Origin: Morella rubra
Lineage: Eukaryota; Streptophyta; Magnoliopsida; Fagales; Myricaceae
Length of the DNA stretch: 64,000 nt
Reading direction: 5' to 3'
Assembly (NCBI GenBank): GCA_003952965.2
Contig: CM025849.1
Span: 8,059,243-8,123,242 of the forward strand
The translations under genes were made by a program, and so were the position numbers. Positions 1-13,148 of this stretch are shown in pieces (the stretch's first letter is position 1; each line of letters opens with the position of its first letter). Under the pieces are notes generated by a model. That model ran no database searches and was not told the origin of the DNA. It was given only the letters and a program-made list of their open reading frames with translations.

Positions 1-972
1 CTTCATCCTTCAAACCTGCGTGTCCCAGCTTATCCCTCAGTGCTGAAAAGCGATACGTGAACTCAGCCACCGTTATGCCGTAGGGAGGCACCTTCGTCCT
101 TGAATGCTCGTATAGCAATGCTCGGATAACTGCATCTTGGCCTGATTCCACGCCTAAAAGGCCTACAACAAGCTGCATATATCCATGTATATATATATAT
201 ATATGCACAAAAAGTTAAATGTACGTGCTGTATATAACTTAAGAAGTTTAATAGCTAGCATCGATCACTCGAGATGATCATAGTCTGATCTGGAGGCTTA
301 CCCTTCTGGAAGTAGCCCCCTGGAGTTTCGGGATCGTTCCGACATAGCCAGTGAGTCCAACATAAGGAACAAGATAGGATGCGAGGAGGAAGTGAAGTCC
401 ACTCGCGTAAGGGTCAAAAGGTGGATGTAATGGGTGTCCGAATGCACTATCCGCCACTTTGGCAAACGATGCTGCACTTAAATCCAATTGTGGCCTGGTG
501 AATCCTTTAACCTTACGTTGTATTGCCCTGCATGCACCAAGAACTTCTAAGCACAATGGCTGCTAGTACAATCAATACTTTATCACCTTAAGATTGAACA
601 TAAAGAAAAAAAAATCTAAAAAGAGAATAATAATTAATGAAGGGAGAACCTCAAGTGCCCAACTTCTTGGTAAGCAAATTGCTTGATAACATCCCGGGTA
701 AAAGGGTCTAGATGTGCCCATCTAGCACCAGTAGGTGTTGGTCCTCCCTGGGCCAGATGTGGAGCAACTTTATCTAAGCCATAACCAAAAGCGCCATACA
801 AGAAGAATTCCGCTTCCAGGAACTCCAAATTCAAAGGAAATTCCAGGAGATCCACGTCGGACTGTGGTATCAAGTTGTCGGTGTCAATGAGTTCCTCAGA
901 AGAATACGATCTGGGAAGGAGAAGAAGGATGAGTAAAGCTGTGAAGGCGGGGGTGAAAGCAGTCGGTGCCAT
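1..972 (-). CDS. Desiccation-related protein PCC13-62-like (ferritin-like domain), 3' end cut by window edge
   Basis: Three exons are visible on the minus strand: 650-972 (ATG at 972), 302-527 and 1-172, all with GT-AG borders and consistent phase. The protein starts with a hydrophobic signal-peptide-like stretch (residues about 5-22), then SDVDLLEFPLNLEFLEAEFF and, across the first junction, QEVGHLR/AIQRKVKGF. Exon 2 has LDLSAASFAKVADSAF and VPYVGLTGYVGT; exon 3 has LLGVESGQDAVIRALLYE. These are hallmarks of the plant PCC13-62 / Rds1-like ferritin-like family, first described in the resurrection plant Craterostigma as a desiccation-induced protein. The family is usually about 300 residues; about 240 are seen before the window ends, so the C-terminus lies outside. 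The molecular activity of the family is not established. No break is seen in the visible part. Confidence 0.9.
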
Positions 973-2581
973 AACTGCAAGTCTTCAATGTTTTTGGTTT
1001 TCTTAGCTGGAGAAGATGTATGTCTGGGTTGAGCCTATTGTTCCTATTTATACATGAAGTCTGGCTGTTACAAGTGTGTGAGAGCAATGCCATTTGGCAA
1101 AAGGAAGAAACGTCCCTCAAATTTTTGAATGGCAGAGTGGAAGTTGATCTTTACAGCTGTTGATTCTAGAGGGTTAGCAGGGTGAAGATTTTGGCTCAAT
1201 TCATTGTCTTTGCATGGTGATTAGGTGGCTGCTCAAAGGGAGGCCGATTGAAAAGGTAAAACTGATAATTCTGCTTAATTTATGATCAAGTTATGCTACG
1301 TATAGAAAACGCGAGTTCTATCGAAGAAAACGGCGAGAGATAAAATTGCCCTGCCTTTGGGATATACATAACATATATAGAATTCAGTTGAGATGTAGGT
1401 ATCCAGAAGTTCTTACAACTCAATTAAAGATTTGATTTCTCGAAGAACTTTGTCTTGAACTCAATTATTTTCCTTCTTTTTCGTATATATATCTTCTCTT
1501 TGTTTCTCGAATCCGTAATTAATGAGATTCTTTTTCGTCAATAAATTTTGAATGGTTGGATATTTTTAGAATGTTACTATTTTTTTAAAATAAAATAAAA
1601 ACCGTTTAGATGTATTAATTTAAAAGAAACGAAGCGGGTCATCATCAAAAACATTATATTTGTAAAAATCCTACTAAAAGAGCTGTAAAAAGAAACCCAT
1701 GAACATTTAAATATTCTATGGATTGGTCAATTTACTTTATTGACAGGAAAAAAAAAATCTAACTAATAGAAGGAATTTACACCCGTGAACATCGAGTCTT
1801 TCCACTTATGGTACATCTAGAAGGAATAAGTACTTGATGATACAGGTGAGAATAATGAAGGATTGCCTTGTACCATCGTGATACGAAATAAAATTTTCAG
1901 ATTCGATTCGGCTCACAACCTTGCTCCTTGATCACCATAAAACAAGATTTTCAGGTTCCCCATATGATTCCGCTCACACCCTTCCGCCTTGAGTCTGTCC
2001 ATTGTGCGCAGCGTGAAGATCTTGAAGGCGGTTGATGCACATATTCTTCATGTATGCATCAGTCGAATGGTCTTGCGTGTAGGCGGTTCTTGGCACACTT
2101 TTCATGATCTTAATGTTCCTGTTGAAACTGGGGGTAAGTAATTGACGGATATCTGAAAGAGTAAGAGAAGTGAGGAGAATTTCGGTTATTTAGAAAGAAA
2201 AAAAAAAAAAGAAAAAAAAAAGAAAGGATAAGTGAGGAGAAAGTGGCAGGCCTTAAAAGTATGCAAGCAAGTCGTGAAATCTGTTTTCTTACGGCCATAT
2301 TAACATCATGAAACCATTTTGTTTGCTTTTGATTTGCAAAGTTGAGACAATTTGCTGGACACGGTTTCGGTATGAATTCTCAAGAGAAAGAGGGCAAAAC
2401 GTTTTGCCGTAGAGCTCCTCCGTATGATAGACTAAGGGGTCAATTCAATCAATTTCACAGCTTCATGCCTTCATCAAAGTACAATCCACTTAAAACGTGT
2501 AAAATTTACACAAAGTACATGATACATAAAACTGCTCGTAGATCTCTCAAACCAAAACCAAGTAGAGGCTAAAGCAAAACA
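973..2581. other. Intergenic, AT-rich; no gene recognised
   Basis: This gap lies between the desiccation-related gene (whose promoter must lie in its left part) and the 3' end of the bS6 gene. It is AT-rich with A/T homopolymers (for example near 2195-2225). Short open frames here, including 2110-2298 and 2342-2572, run through low-complexity sequence and resemble no family. Confidence 0.5.
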
Positions 2582-5500
2582 TTATCTACTCCCTACTTTC
2601 TCAGCTTTCAGATATTTTCCTACCTTATTTTTAACAATAGGTGATAAATTGTTCTTATGTTCTCTGTCACCAACATCATTGTTGATTGCAATAATTCCAT
2701 CTTCCATAGCATCATCGTGATCTTCCATTTCAACCTTGCCATTCCAATCCTCTCCATCATCTTCAATGTCATCGGCATCATCTTCAATGTCATCAGCATC
2801 ATCATAATCAATATCATCCTCCACTTCGTCATAATCATCCACATTTGCACGCAGGGTGTGAAACTCAGGAGGCGGAGGGCAATCCTCTGTGATTGCCTCA
2901 TCTCTCTTTATCACAAGATGCCGAATCACCCTTTCATCTTTGTCTAGCATGCTCTTAAAATCATTAATCCATTGTGCTTCTAACTCGAAGTTCATTAAGA
3001 TGTAGTGGGCATTCTTGGCTTTCTTTATCTTGTATGCTAATCTTCTCATACCCCAATCATTGAGTCTCCATATCTTGCCTTTCTTCTCCCTAAGAAAATC
3101 TGCAACAAGCCTTTCACGAATATCAGAAACTCATGAGTCTATCTTACCACAGTTCTGAACTGACCCCTTTTTAGCCAGGTTTTGTACCATCCACAACATA
3201 GAAACCAGCAAAGCAGAATCAAGAAGCATAAAAGGTGAAGCTACTATAAACTACTAATAAATTTGCTTTAGGGTAAACTTGATCATATATGACTTCAGCA
3301 GATGCAGACAAAACACGAAGATGAAAGGGAAAAAGTTACCTTGAACTTTCTCATTAACACTCCCAACCTCTTCTGTATGGTCCTCATGAATCAAGTAAAC
3401 CACTTCATAGTGGCGCACTGTATAAACAAGGGAAAGAATGGTCCATAAGATGTATAGTAGGCTTTCTGTCTTATGATATTACATGCCAGTCCCTAATCTC
3501 ATTAAGAGATTCAACAAGCAGAGCAATTTGATGAAATTACGTCGCAGTCTCTCAAGAATTTCTTCCCACAAACTTCTAAGCATATTCTGCAAATAGTAAT
3601 ATGACAAGTTGTCTTAAAAAATCTAGACTAGATTATGCCAATGGCCTCCCACAATTGCATGGATCTGCAAAGGCATAAGTTCCACAACCATTTTCTAGGT
3701 GCAACATATATCTATGGATTTGTTAAACTATAAGTGCAACATATATCTATTTTCTTGCCCTGGCTTTTTCAGTAACCGAAGGACAATTATCCTAATAGCA
3801 AGAGGGACTAACCAACTGAGTTGAAAGCAAACTTACTCTGTTCCACAACTGTTTCACTTTCCAGTTGAAGCATCAAAGTTTCATAAAGTTTTTCTGCAAA
3901 TCACCACACAATTGAATAAGTGAAACCTCTCCATAATCACAAAATTCCTATTATCTTAGAAAACAGGAATGACCAACTAGAAAGTAGTTGATTTTACCTT
4001 CTTCTTCATCAGCAAACTCTGGGAGAAGTTTACCATCAAGCACTTTCTTCTGAAAATAGGGGAAAAAAAAAAAAAACCACCTTAATGAACCAGAAAGTCC
4101 ATTGAATGATAAAGACTATTACATTCTTCACAGAACTAGATACAACCTCGATTGCCCAAATTCTTTCTAGATGCATAACATACTTTTACGAAAAAGAGAC
4201 AAAATTCAAGTACACAGAACATTATAAAGAATTCCAAAGAATTTTCAGTAAACTTCTTCAAGATTTAAGAGAAAAAAAATGAGCCCCTCCAAAAGGGGGA
4301 TCACTCATAGAACACTAGGATTGATATAAATTCAAGAGATGACTTCTCAACACCATCAAAAGCACGTTTGTTCCTTTCCCTCCAAATAGTTCACATTAGG
4401 CAAAGAGGACCTAATGAGCAATTTTTAGGGTAGAATGCAGCTACAACATCCATGGTTTAATTAGTTTTATTGACACCCAGTTCTTAATTTTTGTCAACAA
4501 AGATCCTATGTTGCCAACTTCTTCTGCTCGACTAATTTTATTATTAATTGCAATGCAAGTGACTCCACAAACTGACGCACATCTCTCTCTCTGCCCCTGA
4601 TTACATCCTTATGTCATCCGCTTATTCTCATACGAAAGCTTTTCGCATGGATCTTTGTAAAATACATAAAGTAACTGAATAGAACAATTGATTTCCAACA
4701 TGCATGTAATCAGTAAAATCAAATCCCTAGGAGATGACAAAAGAACTGCATCAAACCACAGGGGATGGTGGGCATATTTTACCCAAATTGTACTTTCCAA
4801 ACAACCCTGACAACTAGAGCACTCATCTCTCACCTTATTTGGTATCGGCTGACACAAAGGACCATAATTCCCTTGGAAAGGAGGAATGAAGCGACTGATG
4901 ATCAAGGGATTCATTACTGTTACATGTATACTACAATCACTAGGGTAACTCTATTTTTTGGTAAGGTTTTCAACGGTTCAATTTTACCCAAAATCCACTA
5001 TCATCCTGAAACCTATCACTTGAAGTGGTTTTATTTATCTATTACATGAGCAGCAGTATATATTCTACCCAAAGCAGAAAGTAATACATGTATGCAACCC
5101 CTATCAATTCTTTTTCACTTCTTGAGCTTCATGTGAAAAAAAAAAAAAAAAACCCTTCAATTCTAATACACGGCTTTTTATATGTTCAAATAAGAACCGA
5201 ACTATCAAAAGCACACGACAAAAGCAAAAGCTCTCTTTTTGCCTCTTAATATTTTGGCAAGCAAACAAATAGAACGTATGAAAATAAAAATCATGAAAAT
5301 ATCTTTCTTGTATGTATAGCAGAGAAAAATGAAAATCAATAATATGTCGTTCTTGTGAAGAGCACCTCTTTAAGGAGCACGGCTTCAGGGAAAGGACCAG
5401 TGGCCTCGTCTGGCTTGGGCACGTAGCTATGTGCGTCTGCCTTCTTGTTCTTTTGGCTCTTCTTTGCCCCCACTATCACCGAGTCTCTAAGTCCAGTAGA

Positions 5501-5665
5501 GAGCGTCTGGGAAGTAAATGGTGCAGAAAGAGAGAAGGAAGAGTACCCATTCGTAAATTTCACATATGGTTGTTGATCTCTTGAAACAGAACAATTGGTG
5601 CTGGGCAATTTCGGAGCTTTCGGTGTCAGATAAGATACAGACGCAGTGTTTAGGACTGCCTCCAT
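2582..5665 (-). CDS. Plastid ribosomal protein bS6 (S6 alpha / RFC3-like), acidic C-terminal tail
   Basis: Five exons: 5366-5665, 3998-4049, 3837-3893, 3340-3417 and 2582-3099. All junctions are GT-AG and in phase, giving about 334 residues. Exon 1 is a Ser/Thr-rich transit-peptide-like N-terminus ending in KPDEATGPFPEAVLLKE. The next exons give KKVLDGKLLPEFADEEE, KLYETLMLQLESE and MRHYEVVYLIHEDHTEEVG. The last gives WRLNDWGMRRLAYKIKKAKN, the bS6 core. bS6 binds the small-subunit platform together with bS18; the N-terminus suggests the chloroplast. After the conserved EDCPPPPEFHTLR the protein ends in a strongly acidic Asp/Glu repeat (DIEDDADDIEDD) of roughly 80 residues. The length is nearer to the RFC3-like than to the short S6-alpha branch, but I cannot choose between them. 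Intron 1 (1.3 kb) carries a LINE scrap. Confidence 0.88.
4262..4420 (-). mobile_element. LINE (L1-type) reverse-transcriptase C-terminal scrap inside bS6 intron 1
   Basis: Reading the minus strand gives LCLM, one stop, then TIWRERNKRAFDGVEKSSLE, the highly recognisable end of plant L1-type polymerase ORFs (W-x-IW-x-ERN-x-R-x-F). Only about 40 codons survive. It lies in the large first intron of the bS6 gene in the same orientation as the gene. Confidence 0.6.
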
Positions 5666-5867
5666 TGAAGCTCTTGGAGCGCAAAAGATAATAGTAAACT
5701 GAGTTATGAGTAGCTAGAAGTTGAAAAATAGGTGACTTCGTAATTCATTTTTCTCCTAGACTTTTGGCAGTGTGGCACTTTTGCCCTCATCAACAACTCA
5801 GAAAATGTCGAATTTACCCCCCAAATAACTCCAGACAATCTCATTCTGGGCAGGAGCATTTGGCATC

Positions 5868-6320
5868 TTAAAACCCCCGCTGAATGCTCTTGGACTTGGA
5901 CCTTGGAGAGGGCTTCTTGAAGTTGCGCCCTACTGCCACCCAAGCAATCACATCTAACATTGGCAATGTGAAGAAGAACACCTTTCTTTGGTGAGATAAT
6001 GGGCATCCTCCTGGGCCACTTTCCCGGCTTGTCACTCTTGATGAGATCCACAGCTCCTCCACTGGTCCTCGAGCTAAAGATGCATATATAGTCGAAGGTA
6101 TTGATTGGCGATGGCCAATAACACCAGATTATGGGACGATATCAGAATCTCAAGCCTCAACCAAACCGAGAGGATGTGGTCTGTTGGAAGGCTAACCCAA
6201 ATGGAAAGTTTTCAATTAGGAGTGCATCGGAAATGGGGAGATGGGTACACCAGGATTGGTGCTGTGTGTATGGAGGGATGTATGCCGTCCCACCCTCTGT
6301 GTGCAGAACTTGCTGATTGA
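5868..6320 (+). mobile_element. LINE (L1-type) fragment, zf-RVT region
   Basis: Pieces in different plus-strand frames give PAECSWTW, then IGNVKKNTFLW followed by DNGHPPGPLSRLVTLDE, then IDWRWPITP, and in another frame REDVVCWKANPNGKFSIRSA. This is the order seen between the polymerase and the C-terminal zinc-binding domain of plant L1-type LINEs. At least one frameshift and an early stop show that it is dead. It lies just upstream of the bS6 start codon (5665), head to head with that gene. Open frames on the opposite strand here are shadows. Confidence 0.7.
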
Positions 6321-6908
6321 TCTTAATGATACTTAACAGAAAAAAAAAAATGCGAGCCCATGTCTACAACTTTCTCTCAACAATTTCATAAAAAAAACCT
6401 GACAAAAGTCTTGAAGCAAATCTTAAACTCAAGTTTTCAGATCCCAATGAAGTGTGGCTGCGGCAGCGTTGGGAGAAGGGCATGGACGGTGATTGTTTTC
6501 TCTAGTGGAAATTTTTGCATTCCTGCTTTCATTTGTCAAGGATTTCCACTTGATAGTAATGCTGGAACAAAAATGCGTAGGACGAGCAGGATTCTCTCCC
6601 ACATGAAAAAAATGAGATCCTTTTAAAGACGGCTATGAGTTTACTTGACCATATAAGGAAGAACCCTAAAACTAACAAAAACGACAATAAAGGAGAAAGA
6701 AAACAAAACGCTATACACTTCCGTATCAAGGTGGCTCAGGAGACTATATCTCATGCTGGTATGCATTTAAAGGACTCAAGACTTTCCTTGGGCACCTCGT
6801 TTTCTTTTTAAAAGACTATAGGCCACTTGCTAAGTCAATAAAACTTCTGTCTCAGGCTCACAAATGCTTACAAAGGTTGGGCTGCGAAATGCGAAAAACA
6901 CTGAGTAA
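6321..6908. other. Intergenic, no gene recognised
   Basis: AT-rich sequence between the LINE fragment and the stop codon of the J-domain gene. The small frames 6360-6626 and 6529-6729 have no recognisable content. The left end may hold the 3' end of the LINE; the right end should hold the J-domain gene's 3' UTR. Confidence 0.4.
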
Positions 6909-9900
6909 TCACCATTGCTTCTTTCCCTTTTTCTTTCTCTTGTTTGCACTGCTACTATTGTTGCCACTACTCTTAGTGCCATTTCCATTTCTCTCAGACG
7001 GGCTCTCAGCGGAGGTACTGCCACTGAAATTCTCAAACACGCCTGCTTTGACCGCATTCTGTAACCACTCAAAGAACTCTTCCTCTGTCATGCTCTCTTC
7101 CATATTAGATGCCGGCATACGACCGCCTCTTTGCCCTGAACTTGTTCCCTTTCCACTGTTATGTTTGGAGGTTACACTAGTGTTGACATGAAAACTTGGT
7201 TTGTGAGTGTTTGCTGGACATCTCATTCCCTGCACAAAAAGTTCAGCATTATGCACCTCTACTTCCAATTAGGTGGTGTGGCATATGTGCGAGGTGCAGC
7301 ACATGGGTGGGTCTTGCAGAGACAGCATCTCTAACTTCTACATACCAAATCATCCATCGTGCAATCTATGGTTGCATTAATTTTGCCAGATATCAAATAT
7401 GCTTCTTTGAAATGGATAAGGCAGCAAATATGTACAAAGATAATACTAGTGAAGTGATGCGAATGACACAAAAGAAGAAGGTATTCTAACAAAAAAAATG
7501 TCACCATGTTACATTCTGTGATGCGGATGGTCAGCAAAAGTGCATCAGTTCAATCATATCAATCCGATAAGGAAGAATACAACTATGCATATAATGCTCA
7601 GTCAAACGCATGTATGTGGTGGTTAAAATACTAGATTGGTTTAAATACGCTATGTGGTGGTTAAAATACTAGATTGGTTTAAATAAGGGGAATTCTAGAA
7701 CACAGGACTTAGAATTCCCATTTCAAAACGAATCCAAATGCCTATATAAAGTTGATACTTTTCATACCGAGAGTCACATTTTCCGTTTTCACTCTGGGTA
7801 GCCTATTATTTGCAGCATCTGGTTGTGTAACATACCTATAGTTTCCTCATTAACTAATCTTTAGGCTCAGTATATTCATCAGCAAATGCACACATGCTTG
7901 GAGAAAGCAATTCATACCTGACAAATATACCATTCAGTAGCATCATATACTGTGCTATCTGCACAAACATATGCAACGGGAGCATCTACCTGCCCATATC
8001 ATGTTGAAAAGAAGAATCACATACCAACATTAAATTATACTTCATCAAGACAGGATCACAGTTAATATATGTTATACACCGCTTCAACGGTATACTTCAG
8101 GCTCTTTTCCCTGTTCTTTTTTCTTGGGGGTGGGGGAGGGCTTTAGACATAAGATGAAGTGTTTAATGATATCAAGACAATCATATCATATAGTAGATTT
8201 TCAAAAACAAACTTCCTCTATGATATAGGAGAGTTTTTCAAAAAAAAATTTGTCCATGATATCGTCTAGGAGATTCTTATAACCAAGCTTCCTCCAAAAT
8301 GAATTATTGGCATATACCTTCTGCAGTAGCCCGAGAAAGAACGGCTGCGAAGACTGTTCAACCCAACCGTCACCGTCTTTTGCTTGATGAAAATCTTTGC
8401 AATCCTGCAAAAGGGAAATTCCATAGGAAAATCTGAAGCACCCACGACGAAATTGCTTCCCTTTCAGGGAAAGAAACACTGTGTTTATAAAAAGCTGGGC
8501 CATGCCATGTAACACGGTAGTATGCTTAGTCCCGATTTACAGAAATTCAATCTAGTTGAAAACCATGGATCATGATAGAAGAAAAGGAATACCTGGCACC
8601 ATCTTGCCTGAGATTTTGATTTCTTGGTGTGCAACCAGAAATGAAAATTGCCACACTTTTTGCAGGCTATTCGCCTTGAATCTCCAGGAGGATCCTCACA
8701 ACCAGCCTCCGAGTGTGCAAAACCAGAGGTGAAGATATCATGCCCTCCCTTCTGGATAATTAATTGCATCAAAAGTTTGAGTGAAATGTAAGGATTAAAG
8801 ATATAGAAACATTAAACAAGAGACTAGCAAGTATTCCAAATTGGGTCCAAAGTGGTCAACCGTTTTGATGGTATAATCTAAGTAAGCCTCAATCACTTCA
8901 AAGAACAAATGTTGGACCAACAGAAATAACACAGCATAATACTCCATGTGATCAAAGAAAAAGACAAGTTCAATGCAAAATTCCCAAGACATTCCGCCGG
9001 ACACATATGTGCCAAATCAATGACAACAAGGGTTCAATTAACCAGTGGCATGGTTACTGATTAAAGATTAGCTTATTTGCTGCATCACAATACCCTTTCC
9101 TTTTTATACACATGTTTGTGGCAATGCACCAAGCAAATGGAATATTGAGGGAAGAGCAATTCGGAATCAATTACAAAAACTGAATATATATGAAAGGCAA
9201 AATTGGCTGAACAGAAATGGCATCACTTCCTGTAAAGGGGATGAATACCAGATATCTAAAGACTTTTCATTTCAAGGATTTGGTTAACATCATTTTCCCT
9301 TTTCCATATGTATTTGTTGCTAGAGTAGCATTGAATAATCAGAGAGTAAGGGCGAGATTCATTCAGCAAAAGGATTAGAAGTAGCCTTTCATTGAGTATG
9401 GTATATTGTCAAATAGAGATTTTTTTTTCTTTCAACCAAAGCTAGAACACCCTTAGGAAATGCTAGCCACATCTGCACTTTAACTTAAAAAAGATTGATC
9501 AAGATTACTTCTGAAACCCCTTGGAGTCATAATAAGGCCAGTTACACCCAGTAAGGATCTAAGGTCAAACTTGACAATTCATTCCCTTTTTCACTCATGA
9601 GGGAACTCGGGTTATTACAATCTCCCTCCTGAAATCTCTAACGTTCTTGTCAGGACCTGTCAAACCCACATGGTTGTAACCAGCTCCACTTTGATACGAT
9701 TTATATTGCTCCCAATAAGTGCTAGCCACATCGGCACTTTAATTTTGCAACGAGTAAAGTATGCTTTTGAAACTCCTTGGAATCATTAGAATGCCTAGTT
9801 TTAACTAGTAAGGATCAAATGTGGGTCTTGAGTATTCTTTTCTCATCCCTTCCCCTTTCTCACCCCATGAGGGCTCGGGGGACTACAAAAACTGCCCTTA

Positions 9901-12900
9901 TTCCCGCCAGAGCTAGAAGGGCAGCTTATTATGTGATTTTGATTTGTGACAGAACATGACTCCTTGCACTCAAGACTCCCATATGTTATGGATAATTGAT
10001 AATTCTCTTAATCTTTCATTGATTCTCATACCCAATTCTCGTGAAAAGAGCATTCCAATATGGCTGTGGAGTAGAGAGGGAGTAGGATACCAGTTTCCCA
10101 CACCCAAACACATCAAACAAACAGCTGAAAAGAATTGGAGGCAAGACATGTATACATACTTTTTGAGAAGTGCTTTGAAACCTACTGAATAAGTTCAGCA
10201 GCTCCTCCCTCCTTAATTCATCGTCATATGTTTTTCGTTTCAGATTGTCTAGTAGAACCTAGAAAAAGAAAATCATAAATCCAACAGTATAGCTAGATGG
10301 GAAAAACAAAAGAAGAGCATGAAAATTTTCTTTGAAAAAGGTTCACCTCGTATGCATTTTGAAGTTTCTTAAAAGCTTCTGCAGCCTTTTCATTACCCAT
10401 GTTCTTATCAGGATGCACCAAGATTGCCTGGAGCCAATCAAAAAACTGAGTCAGCAAAACGAAGTACTCTCCTTGTCTCCTTTATGGTGAATGGGAGATT
10501 ATTAAAGAACAATTCAAATGTAAAGATTAAAATAACAATTTCATTGAAGCAAAATCAAACTGATATTATTGGAACTTCCAAGGGAATAGCGACAACAGCA
10601 ATTCTAGCTGATTATAGCAAACAGAGAATGCCTGTTACCTTCTTCCTATATTCCCGTTTGAGCAGAGAAATATCTATGTCCTCATACCGAGGCAACCCCA
10701 ACACCGAGTAGTGGTCAGTGCAGTTTAACAAGCGGACCACTTCTTCTTCAGAAGTTATCTCAGAATCAGCTCCACTGGTTGAGGGAACTCCTGTATTACG
10801 ATCAGATGATAACCCTGGGCCAGTTTCAGAGGTCGAAGCATGCACTGTGTCACTGTCAAATAAGCCTGGTTGACCTTGCATTCGAGCTGCTTGTTCTGGG
10901 GACCTATTGGGTCTTCTATGCTGGTTCATATTATTCTTTAGGAAGTATATCAGAACATCAGTCGAAATGAAAGAGAGATTCAAGCCGATAAGCAAACCAA
11001 GCCATCCAACGTATGTCCAAGCACAGTACATGGAATACACAGTGGCGATTAATAGCCCAATGCGTTCGTGGCTCAAAATGAATGCCAACCCTGAATTAAA
11101 AAATGTTGAACCCCAGCAAAGTTAAAAAGTACTATTAAAGACGAGCAACAGACACAGCAAGGTAAGAGGATCACCTCCAAGCAAGATGACAAGCCCTGTT
11201 GTCCAAAAGCTTCCATAGATCCACAACAAAACAGTTCCAGAAATGGCAACAACCAAAATTGCAAGAGTAAACCCAACAAAAACTCCAATAAGAGCCGCTA
11301 AGGCCTGATTTATCACGAAAGTCACAATGAGAGGATAAGAATAACATAGTTACAAGAGCCAAACTAAGAAACTGAAAATACAGCCATTAAAGCACTTAAT
11401 GCAAGCTCCTCGCAAGTGACTGCTAGAAGAGAGGAATTCACAAAAAGATAAAGCACGTAACCATGCCAACTATTCTGAAATAGATACAAATAATAAAGCA
11501 GGCATATCTACCTCACTTTATTATGACTGTTTAAGTTCTGGCTGCATGTGAAACATGTTAGAAATTACATGTAGATCACACTATCACCTAAGTGTCAAGA
11601 GCAGAACACAACCAGACTCCAAGCCAATATGGTTACACGCCTAATTAGACTTTAACCTGGATTGTGAAAATCTACATCACCATATATCTATGTTTGAGGT
11701 TGGTTAAACCATAAAACCAGTTACTTTGGCATCAAAGAAGTTCTCCTCCTGGTAACCAAAGGAGAACAGACATGGAATAATTCAGCATCAAGCACATTGC
11801 TTCAGCATCCTTCAATAAAGTATTGAAGAACTTCCTCATGGAAATTGAAATATCCAATTGTCTTTCAAATAGAAAAGACAAAACAAGAAAACAAAACCAA
11901 ATAACCATCATCCAAATCCCAAAATACTCCTACAAAATGTAAATGAGAACACTGATAGTACAGAACTGATTCGATTTGATAGATTACACCCAATTTCTCA
12001 CACATAAATGGCAAGTACCCCCAAAAAACCATTGAAGTATTTATTTCACCAATCAATATCTAAAGGCCCCATAGTATATAAACACGGGAAATTATCAAGA
12101 ATACCATTGAAAATCCAGGATTCTCAAGAACTCTTTTTTTCTTTTTTAAGTCTGACCTCTCTGGCAGCATTCGTGAATTGCCCTTTTACTCAAACAAATC
12201 ATAAAGGAATAAAAAGGACTGAAACATGAAACTGAAGTAACTTTAGAGAATAGTCCAAGAACTGAGCCTGATCATAACAAGTATCAATAAATGAAGTACC
12301 AATGTCTGGTTTCCAGATTAAACATAAACACGACTTACCAAGACAACAAGAAACTTGAGCATCCCGACCATAGCGATTACTGAGAAAATAGTGAACCAGA
12401 CAACTGCTAAGAAGGATGTGGTCCCCATACGTAAGAAGGAATCAATACCTCTAAGGCAACAGTCTAGCCAAACCATTGATAGAAGAAGCATTATGCTCCC
12501 AAAATGCATGAGCCATTTCAAAACTACGGGATATGCCTGCTCAATATTCATTCTCGCAGAGTCACAAGCATTCAATATTTTGGTTTTCAGGATTAGAAAC
12601 AATGGCCTCTGCCTATCTAGCCATTCACTAGCTGCTTTTATGACTGACAATGCTGATTCCCTCAAGCTTCTAACCACCGAATTATCTCTACCATTTTCTA
12701 TCATATTCTTAATATTCCAACCATTAAGCAAGAATGCTGGGCTGTTTTTCGAATGATCTTGACCTTGATTAGCATGTAAAATTCCATTTTCTTGTTCAGT
12801 TGAAGCTCTGATATTCCCAATGCAATCCTCTAAATCATTCCCCGAGGACATTGGTTGCTCCGGACCTTGCACTGCATCCATTCCTTCCTTCTCTTCCCTC

Positions 12901-13148
12901 AAACAGGACTCTGATTTTTGTGTACCTTTCATTTTGTTTCCTGCATTAGTAGTTATACTCACACTCTCCTCAAAATTGCTTGACTGGTTACGATTTGGGA
13001 GTTCTTCCCCAGGAAAAACCTTCACCTCACATGCTTTTCCCCGTTCCCTCGTATTTGTTGTATTACACCCTGAACCTGAACCTCTTCTTTTGTGGTTTAA
13101 TGCATGGTGATCCACCCCATTCTTCTGTTGATTACCTTTCCGCGCCAT
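6909..13148 (-). CDS. Membrane-anchored J-domain co-chaperone (DNAJC14-like; Arabidopsis EIP9/At5g64360-like)
   Basis: Nine coding exons with GT-AG borders: 12339-13148, 11175-11304, 10639-11090, 10347-10427, 10160-10258, 8593-8751, 8318-8404, 7918-7989 and 6909-7229. The phases add up to 736 residues. A Ser/Asn-rich N-terminus is followed by hydrophobic spans at about 213-233 and 244-270, more in exon 2 (VFVGFTLAILVVAISGTVLL) and exon 3 (LLIATVYSMYCAWTYVGWLG). A J domain starts near residue 440 (HYSVLGL) and has HPD (LVHPDKN) at the exon 4 start, so it should stimulate Hsp70. A cysteine-containing region follows (RRIACKKCGNFHFWLH, ARWCQ/DCKDFHQAKDGDGW, GMRCPANTHKPS). The C-terminus is a basic NKRKKKGKKQW. 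Length and order match the plant DNAJC14-like family, probably at the ER membrane. A 5' UTR intron is likely, with an acceptor near 13233. No defect is seen. Confidence 0.92.
7613..7685. repeat. Tandem repeat, two perfect 35-bp copies at 38-bp spacing, in an intron
   Basis: The unit tatgtggtggttaaaatact(...) occurs at 7613-7647 and 7651-7685 without mismatch, separated by cgc. It lies in the intron between the last two coding exons of the J-domain gene. The identity points to a recent duplication. Confidence 0.9.
9463..9900. repeat. Degenerate direct repeat pair in a J-domain gene intron
   Basis: Two diverged copies of about 160-180 bp share tgctagccacatc-gcacttta, a 'gaaac-ccttgga' block, 'agtaaggatc' and a 'catgaggg-ctcggg' block. 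They begin near 9463 and 9720. Neither codes for anything. It looks like two pieces of one repetitive element, or an old tandem duplication; I do not recognise the family. Confidence 0.55.

Noticed and set aside
187-203. TA microsatellite taken as a possible promoter element
   Set aside because: It lies inside an intron of the desiccation-related gene and is a simple repeat.
2620-2947. Met/Ile-rich frames on both strands over the bS6 acidic tail
   Set aside because: These are frame shadows of the GAT-rich repeat in the last bS6 exon.
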